This document shows positions 22,419 through 26,604 of a stretch of DNA of 26,604 nt, piece after piece. How positions within the stretch are numbered: position 1 is the stretch's first letter; each line of letters starts with the position of its first letter. Made by a program: the position numbers and the translations under genes. The notes beneath the pieces were generated by a model. That model saw only the letters and a list, made by a program, of their open reading frames with translations, was not told the DNA's origin and made no database searches. Origin of the DNA: ZC4RG30 sp964396335 (lineage in GTDB: Bacteria > Pseudomonadota > Gammaproteobacteria > Steroidobacterales > Steroidobacteraceae); NCBI GenBank assembly GCA_964396335.1, contig CAYNEX010000022.1, forward strand, positions 1 to 26,604. The letters are read 5' to 3'.

Positions 22419-22607
22419 ATGGCCAGGCGCCGATCACCGTCGGTTCCCTTCCGCGTGAAGACGCGAGACATGGGGGCACTGCGCCCGGGTCTCAGCCTGG
22501 ACAAGACATCGAGGCTGTTGGAAGCCTTGGATCTGTTTGATCGTGCGGTCCCGGGTAGCAACGATACAACCGGCCGAAAGTCGACGGAGCGGCAGCCCCA
22601 GCCCTAA
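22419..22607 (+). CDS. Doubtful small open frame, 62 residues
   Basis: A basic, low-complexity product (starts MARRRSPSVPFRVKTRD and ends ERQPQP) with no recognisable domain. A TTGACA hexamer lies 30 nt upstream, but its -10 partner is poor and there is no clear ribosome site. Codon third positions look less GC-biased than in real neighbouring genes. It is listed because it is the only open frame in the gap that is not a shadow of a gene. Confidence 0.15.
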   Translation: MARRRSPSVPFRVKTRDMGALRPGLSLDKTSRLLEALDLFDRAVPGSNDTTGRKSTERQPQP

Positions 22608-22622
22608 GTCGCCAAACGGGGA

Positions 22623-23081
22623 TCAGCCGGCGAACCCGTTCTGCCTCCACGCCTCATAAACCACCACCGCCACCGCATTCGACAGGTTCAGACTGCGGTT
22701 CGACGGCCGCATCGGGATGCGCAGCCGCTCGTGCGGCGGCAGCTGCGCGCTGATGTCCGCCGGCAGGCCGCTGGTCTCCCGCCCGAACAGCAGGCAGTCG
22801 CCCGGCTGGAACTGCGCCTCGTGGTAACCCCGCGTGCCGTCGGTCTCGATCACGAACAGCCGCCGCTCGCCCAGCGAAGCCAGGCACGCCGCCAGGTCCT
22901 TGTGCACGCTGACCCTGGCCAGGTCGTGGTAATCCAGCCCGGCCCGCTTCAGCTGCGGCTCGGACAGGTTGAAGCCCAGCGGCTCCACCAGGTGCAGGTG
23001 CGCGCCGGTATTGGCGCAGAGGCGGATGGAATTGCCGGTATTGGGCGGGATTTCGGGCTGGAACAGGATGACGTGGAACAT
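22623..23081 (-). CDS. trmL: tRNA (cytidine(34)-2'-O)-methyltransferase TrmL
   Basis: A 152-residue SPOUT methyltransferase that 2'-O-methylates the wobble base of tRNA-Leu isoacceptors. The family landmarks are present: MFHVILFQPEIPPNTGNSIR (1-20), NTGAHLHLVEPLGF, LLFGRETSGLP (97-107) and the knot segment IPMRPSNRSLNLSNAVAVVVYEAWRQ (122-147). The start at 23081 matches the invariant family N-terminus; the open frame to 23369 overlaps the divergent pyrD-like gene and is rejected. The start lies 52 nt from the divergent gene. Confidence 0.96.
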   Translation of the reverse strand: MFHVILFQPEIPPNTGNSIRLCANTGAHLHLVEPLGFNLSEPQLKRAGLDYHDLARVSVHKDLAACLASLGERRLFVIETDGTRGYHEAQFQPGDCLLFGRETSGLPADISAQLPPHERLRIPMRPSNRSLNLSNAVAVVVYEAWRQNGFAG

Positions 23082-23120
23082 GCCGGGCCTGGCTGCGGGG
23101 CGGAAGGCGGCATTCTGCGC

Positions 23121-23126
23121 GATAAT
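23121..23126 (+). promoter_or_regulatory. -10 box for the dihydroorotate dehydrogenase gene, next to its start
   Basis: GATAAT matches 5 of 6 consensus bases and ends 7 nt before the ATG at 23134. The predicted transcript would start at or next to the start codon, so the message may be leaderless. No good -35 box or ribosome site is seen. Confidence 0.45.
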
Positions 23127-23133
23127 CCGCGGC

Positions 23134-24111
23134 ATGCACGCCGTCCTCGACACCTCCCTGACCTCCCGCGACCACAACGCCGCCTGGCAGCCGCCGCCGG
23201 CCTCGCTGCAGCTGGATTTCTGCGGCATGAAATTCGCTTCGCCGATCGTGCTGCTGTCCGGCTGCGTCGGCTTCGGCGAGGAATACACGCGGGTGGCGGG
23301 CTTCTCGAACCGCGACGTCGGCGCCATCTGCCTGAAGGGCACCACCGGCAAGGCGCGCCTCGGCAACAAGCCGCATCGCGTCTACGAGACGCCGATGGGC
23401 ATGCTCAATGCCATCGGCCTGCAGAACCCCGGCGTCGAGGCCGTGGTGCGCGACATCCTGCCGACGCTCGATTTCTCCGAGACGCGTTTCATCGCGAATG
23501 TCTCCGGCTCGACCATCGAGGAATACATCGAGGTCACCGCGCGCTTCGATGATTCGCCCATCGACGCCATCGAGATCAACATCTCCTGCCCGAACGTGAA
23601 GGAAGGCGGCGTGCAGTTCGGCAATTCGCCCGAGATGTCCGCGCGCGTGGTGGCGGCCTGCCGCAAGGTGACGAAGAAACCGCTGATCACCAAGCTGTCG
23701 CCCAACCAGACCGACATCCAGCTCAATGCCCGCGGCTGCATCGAGGCCGGCACCGACGCCTTCGCGGTGATCAACACCGTGATGGGCATGGCGATCGATC
23801 CGCGCACCGGCAAGCCGGTGATCGGCAACCGCCAGGGCGGATTGTCGGGTCCGGCGATCAAGCCGATCGCGCTGCTGAAGGTGGCGCAGGTCAGCGAGGT
23901 GGCGAAGCCGCACAACATCCCGATCATCGGCCAGGGCGGCATCGTCGATGCCAATGACGCGCTGGAATTCCTGCATGCCGGCGCCACGGCGATCGGCGTG
24001 GGCACGGCGCTGTTCTACGATCCGCTGGTGTGCCCGAAGATCAACCAGGGCATCGCCGACTACCTGGCGGCGCGCGGCCTGGCTTCGATCCGCGATCTCG
24101 CGGCGGCCTGA
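23134..24111 (+). CDS. pyrD: Dihydroorotate dehydrogenase, class 1B-type catalytic subunit
   Basis: A 325-residue FMN-dependent TIM-barrel enzyme that oxidises dihydroorotate to orotate in pyrimidine synthesis. The catalytic loop NISCPN has C152 as base, the mark of class 1, and it continues as the class 1B-like VKEGGVQFGNSPE. TKLSPNQTD, INTVMGMAID, GGLSGPAIKPIAL and the phosphate-binding GQGGI and GVGTALFYDP are also present. The N-terminal extension of about 26 residues before LDFCGMKFASP is unusual, and an alternative ATG at 23227 exists but would cut the barrel. No iron-sulfur pyrK subunit gene is nearby, and most gammaproteobacteria use the class 2 enzyme. A related dihydropyrimidine-type oxidoreductase is the alternative. 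Confidence 0.85.
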   Translation: MHAVLDTSLTSRDHNAAWQPPPASLQLDFCGMKFASPIVLLSGCVGFGEEYTRVAGFSNRDVGAICLKGTTGKARLGNKPHRVYETPMGMLNAIGLQNPGVEAVVRDILPTLDFSETRFIANVSGSTIEEYIEVTARFDDSPIDAIEINISCPNVKEGGVQFGNSPEMSARVVAACRKVTKKPLITKLSPNQTDIQLNARGCIEAGTDAFAVINTVMGMAIDPRTGKPVIGNRQGGLSGPAIKPIALLKVAQVSEVAKPHNIPIIGQGGIVDANDALEFLHAGATAIGVGTALFYDPLVCPKINQGIADYLAARGLASIRDLAAA

Positions 24112-24133
24112 ATTTTCCGGGTGATCTGATGGG

Positions 24134-24158
24134 CCGGACGCAGCCATGCTGCGCCCGG
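24134..24158. terminator. Imperfect hairpin between convergent pyrD and traB-like genes
   Basis: CCGG and CGCAG (24134-24143) pair with CTGCG and CCGG (24149-24158) with one A-C mismatch around a CCATG loop. It lies between two convergent stop codons. No T-run follows on either strand, so termination is only possible, not shown. Confidence 0.35.
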
Positions 24159-24172
24159 GGCAATCCACGGCC

Positions 24173-25150
24173 TCAGTAGCGTTCGGCGCGGATGCCGCGC
24201 TTGCCCAGCTTCGACTGCAGGCTGTCCGGCCCGACCAGGTGCGCCGCGCCCACCGCGACAAAGGCCACACCCTTGCCGGCCAGCAGCTTCTCGAGCTGCT
24301 CCGCCCAGTTCTCGTTGCGACGGACCAGCATCAGCTCATAGGACATGCCGGCCGACATCGGGCTGTCCTTCTCGGTGGCCCATTGCTGGCTGACCCGCTC
24401 CATCGGCCGGGTGTCACCCTTCATCCACGCGCGGATCGCTTCGTCGGTGGCGCGGATCGAGGCCTCGAACTCCGCATCGGGCACGGCCAGCAGCCGCTTC
24501 AGCGCCGCCAGCTGCTGTTCATCGGGCGCGGAGGACAACCATTCGATCTGCTGTTCGGCCGTCTCGAGTCCGATGACTTCATCGCCCTGCTCGCGCGCCA
24601 GCTTCATCAGCACCGTGTCGGCGCCGGCGGCCGAGTCGTAGCCGGAGGCCATCAGCGGCATCACGCCCAGCGTCATCGTGGCGAACCAGGGTTTGGTCAT
24701 CTCGATCACCATGCCCATCGCCGCGCCCTCCGGGCTGCGCGCCAGGAGCTTGCGCAGCTGCGCCTGCTCGGCCTCGGTCAGGCGGCTGGACAGCGGCTGG
24801 CCGGGCGACATGGCCTTCTGCAGCAGCGCCATGGCCAGCTGCAGTTCGCCGCCCGGCGGGATGGCGATCTCCACCCACAGCTGGGTGGCCTCATCCAGCG
24901 CCTTCTCGACACGCCCGGTGCGCCAGTTGATCGAGGGATCGAGCAGGTGCGCGGTGCCGAACAGATAGAGGGTGGAATCCGCGTCGCGCACCACCCACAT
25001 GGGCGGTTCGGCGGCGGCCGGGGTGGCGGCGCCCGCCAATCCGACCACCAGCAGCAGCTTCGCCATGAAGGCCCGGGCCCATGAGCCCGTGCGAGGTGGG
25101 CGGGCAGCCTGCCGGCCCTGCCCCTGGCGGTTCGGGAAAACGCTGTCCAT
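24173..25150 (-). CDS. TraB/GumN family protein
   Basis: A 325-residue exported protein of the TraB/GumN family. Family marks are LYLFGTAHLLD near the N-terminus (G-T-x-H), GLETAEQQIEWL in the middle and VGAAHLVGPDSL near the end, whose histidines and glutamate are proposed metal-binding or catalytic residues. A signal-like hydrophobic stretch (MAKLLLVVGLAGAATPAAA) starts about 28 residues in. I chose the ATG at 25150, preceded by a GGAG ribosome site; the ATG at 25066 would give a standard signal peptide but lacks one. It is divergent from the aminotransferase gene and convergent with pyrD. The biological role of the family is unsettled. Confidence 0.85.
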   Translation of the reverse strand: MDSVFPNRQGQGRQAARPPRTGSWARAFMAKLLLVVGLAGAATPAAAEPPMWVVRDADSTLYLFGTAHLLDPSINWRTGRVEKALDEATQLWVEIAIPPGGELQLAMALLQKAMSPGQPLSSRLTEAEQAQLRKLLARSPEGAAMGMVIEMTKPWFATMTLGVMPLMASGYDSAAGADTVLMKLAREQGDEVIGLETAEQQIEWLSSAPDEQQLAALKRLLAVPDAEFEASIRATDEAIRAWMKGDTRPMERVSQQWATEKDSPMSAGMSYELMLVRRNENWAEQLEKLLAGKGVAFVAVGAAHLVGPDSLQSKLGKRGIRAERY

Positions 25151-25200
25151 GCCGGTCTCCGGGGCGTCAGGCCCGCCATCGAGGGTAGCCGACTCCTGCA

Positions 25201-25229
25201 TGGATGTAATGGGGCGATTTCCATAGAAT
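25201..25229 (+). promoter_or_regulatory. Possible promoter of the aminotransferase gene
   Basis: TAGAAT (25224-25229) matches 5 of 6 of the -10 consensus. At 17-nt spacing TGGATG (25201-25206) matches the -35 consensus at 3 of 6. The transcript would start near 25236 with a leader of about 34 nt ending in a GAGAAAAG ribosome-like run. Confidence 0.45.
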
Positions 25230-25269
25230 TGCGCCCCGCCCGGCCCCCCTCCCCAACCCGAGAAAAGCC

Positions 25270-26364
25270 ATGTCTGCCCTCGAGCCGATCAACTTCACCC
25301 GCGGCGTGCCCGCGAACGAGTCGTTCCCTTCCGCCGAACTGGCCGCCGCCGCCGAAAAGGTGCTGGCGCAGCAGTCCGTGGCGGTGCTGCAGTACGGACC
25401 GGCCGCCGGCCTGGCGGATTTCCGCAACTGGCTGGCGCAGTGGCAGGGCGTGAAGCCCGAGCAGGTGCTGGTCGGCAACGGCTCGCTGGAGATCGTCGAG
25501 TTCCTGTGCATCGCGCTGCTGTCGCGCGGTGACCTGGTCTACACCGAGGCGCCGAGCTATGACCGCGCCATCACGCTGTTCCGCCGCAATGGCTGCGAAG
25601 TCGAAGGCGTGCCGCTGCAGGCCGACGGCCCGGACATCGACGCGCTCGAGAAGATGCTCGAACGCCGCGTGCCGAAGCTGTTCTATGTCATTCCCGATTT
25701 CCAGAACCCGTCGGGCGCCACCTGCTCGCTGGCCAAGCGCAAGCGCCTGATCGAGCTGGCGGAGAAGTACAACTTCCTGCTGCTGGAAGACGCGCCCTAT
25801 CGCCTGCTGCGTTACCGCGGCAAGGACGAACCGACGCTGTTCTCGCTGGCGCCGCACCGCGTGCTGCACATGAGCTCGTTCACCAAGCTGATCGCGCCGG
25901 GCGTGCGCGCCGGCTTCATGCTGGGTGATCCGGCCACGCTGGCGCGCATCGGCAAGGTCGCCGAGGACACCTACATCTCGCCGGGCTACTTCGCCCACGG
26001 CGTCACCGCCGTGTGGTGCGCCGAAGGCAAGCTCGGCCCGCAGATCGAGCGCCTGAAGGCCCTCTATGCGCCGCGCCTGGACGCCACGCTGGCGGCGCTC
26101 GACAAGCACATGCCCGACGCCGTGGCCACGCGCCCGGACGGCGGCTTCTTCCTGTCGGTGACGCTGCCCGAAGGCATCTCCACCACCGCCGTGCGCAACG
26201 CCGCCACGAAGTACAACCTGAACCTGGCCGACGGCCTGGCGTTCTTCCCCAGCGGCGGCGGCGAGCGTTTCCTGCGCCTGCCGTTCTGCGCGCTGACGCC
26301 GGAGCAGCTGGACGAAGGCATCCGCCGCCTGTCGCTGGCCGTGAAGGATGTGCGCTCGGCGTAA
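25270..26364 (+). CDS. PLP-dependent aminotransferase, fold type I (class I/II)
   Basis: A 364-residue aminotransferase of the 2-aminoadipate/MocR-like branch. QYGPAAGLADFRNWL is the typical substrate-side segment, N146 in QNPSG contacts PLP, D174 in LLEDAPYR pairs with the pyridine nitrogen, and K206 in SSFTKLIAPGVRAGF forms the Schiff base; RLPFC near the end holds the carboxylate-binding Arg. It lacks the GntR DNA-binding domain of MocR regulators, so it is an enzyme. Substrates of this group include aromatic and branched-chain amino acids and 2-aminoadipate; the exact one cannot be told. The gene stands alone and is followed by strong hairpins. Confidence 0.92.
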   Translation: MSALEPINFTRGVPANESFPSAELAAAAEKVLAQQSVAVLQYGPAAGLADFRNWLAQWQGVKPEQVLVGNGSLEIVEFLCIALLSRGDLVYTEAPSYDRAITLFRRNGCEVEGVPLQADGPDIDALEKMLERRVPKLFYVIPDFQNPSGATCSLAKRKRLIELAEKYNFLLLEDAPYRLLRYRGKDEPTLFSLAPHRVLHMSSFTKLIAPGVRAGFMLGDPATLARIGKVAEDTYISPGYFAHGVTAVWCAEGKLGPQIERLKALYAPRLDATLAALDKHMPDAVATRPDGGFFLSVTLPEGISTTAVRNAATKYNLNLADGLAFFPSGGGERFLRLPFCALTPEQLDEGIRRLSLAVKDVRSA

Positions 26365-26380
26365 TCGCCGTTGATGCGCC

Positions 26381-26407
26381 GGGTTCCCCGCCTCCGTTGG
26401 GGAACCC
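26381..26407. terminator. Strong hairpin terminator after the aminotransferase gene
   Basis: GGGTTCCCC (26381-26389) and GGGGAACCC (26399-26407) form a perfect 9-bp stem with a 9-nt loop, followed by only TT on the plus strand. It lies 17 nt after the aminotransferase stop and is part of a tandem pair in the convergent gap. Confidence 0.65.
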
Positions 26408-26419
26408 TTGCCCGGCAGC

Positions 26420-26440
26420 GGCGGATCATTTCGATCCGCC
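26420..26440. terminator. Second hairpin in the convergent gap, likely bidirectional
   Basis: GGCGGATC (26420-26427) and GATCCGCC (26433-26440) form a perfect 8-bp stem with a 5-nt ATTTC loop. It lies 9 nt beyond the stop codon of the minus-strand DUF3465 gene. There is no T-run, but tandem stems in a convergent gap are a usual terminator arrangement. Confidence 0.55.
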
Positions 26441-26448
26441 CTGCCCGA

Positions 26449-26604
26449 TCACTGATAAGTCTCGCCCCGGTACCGCAGCCATCCCGCCGGATGGTTGCCG
26501 CGCGGATCCTTGTGGGTCCAGTGCAGCACCCCGCCCTGCTCGTTCCACTCGTACTCGCCGAAGAACTCCACCTCATCCCCGGCCTTCAAACCGGCCAGAC
26601 GCGG
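26449..26604 (-). CDS. DUF3465 protein (C-terminal 51 residues, runs off right edge)
   Basis: The frame is open to the window edge. The product ends AGDEVEFFGEYEWNEQG, then GVLHWTHKDPRGNHPAGW and LRYRGETYQ, which is the characteristic end of the DUF3465 family of small exported proteins with an OB-like fold. The function of the family is unknown. It was identified from the pattern by eye. The N-terminus and any signal peptide lie outside the window. It converges with the aminotransferase gene across two hairpins. Confidence 0.85.
   Translation of the reverse strand, partial: PRLAGLKAGDEVEFFGEYEWNEQGGVLHWTHKDPRGNHPAGWLRYRGETYQ

Larger units (their letters stand above)
22286..22622. other. Gene-poor patch between trmL and the exported orphan
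   Basis: These 337 nt separate two minus-strand genes. They hold a 10-bp inverted repeat (22311-22340), a plus-strand TTGACA (22384-22389) with a poor -10 (TAGCGT at 17-nt spacing), and an open frame of 62 codons (22419-22607, plus). The base and codon pattern looks less GC-rich than the neighbouring genes. I see no recognisable gene or RNA; remnants of a lost gene are possible. Confidence 0.5.

Noticed and set aside
22654..24270. Minus-strand open frame of 538 codons across trmL and pyrD
   Set aside because: It overlaps two well-identified genes in other frames and has shadow-like composition.
24778..26109. Minus-strand open frame of 443 codons opposite the aminotransferase gene
   Set aside because: Shadow of the aminotransferase and TraB-like genes; no recognisable motif.

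Overview
The window is GC-rich chromosomal DNA from a gammaproteobacterium. Supporting this are the gene orders parA-parB-atpIBEFHA and rhodanese-grxC-secB-gpsA, a tatABC operon, a degenerate EnvC, a diheme cytochrome c4 and an E. coli-type DedA. The overall look is close to Lysobacterales/Xanthomonadales or a neighbouring order, but the sequence alone does not fix the family. Coding density is very high. I see no rRNA, tRNA, CRISPR array, insertion sequence or prophage.

Region 1 (1-7526, minus strand) is a long leftward block: a YhdH/AcuI-type reductase, an unrecognised 176-residue protein, rsmG, parA, parB and then the F1Fo ATP synthase operon (atpI, B, E, F, H and the start of atpA, which runs off the left edge). 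Several junctions overlap by 4-14 nt. A good sigma70-type promoter lies between parB and atpI, inside a palindrome.

Region 2 (7551-13450) holds a secreted S9 prolyl-oligopeptidase-type peptidase (plus) that meets cytochrome c4 (minus) stop codon to stop codon, then dtd, tatA, tatB, tatC and an EamA-family transporter (plus). The tatB/tatC and tatC/EamA junctions are ATGA overlaps.

Region 3 (13434-18456, minus) holds an SRPBCC protein, dedA, a large degenerate-GGDEF/EAL protein and envC. Region 4 (18502-21514, plus) is the rhodanese-grxC-secB-gpsA cluster followed by an outer-membrane beta-barrel protein. Together these carry out envelope and export work: Tat and SecB export, EnvC control of cell-wall amidases, DedA membrane function and c-di-GMP signalling.

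Region 5 (21524-26604) holds an exported protein of unknown function, a gene-poor patch of about 340 nt, trmL, a class 1B-type dihydroorotate dehydrogenase without an adjacent pyrK, a TraB/GumN protein, a PLP aminotransferase, tandem terminator hairpins and the 3' end of a DUF3465 gene.

Most of the window is ordinary housekeeping DNA and I find no convincing new multi-gene system. The points worth a second look are small: a palindrome framing the -35 box of the atp promoter, hairpins built from the last codons of convergent genes, several promoter-like -10 boxes only 6-12 nt from start codons, an orphan class 1B PyrD, two uncharacterised conserved-looking proteins, and inverted repeats upstream of cytochrome c4/dtd and of the exported orphan.
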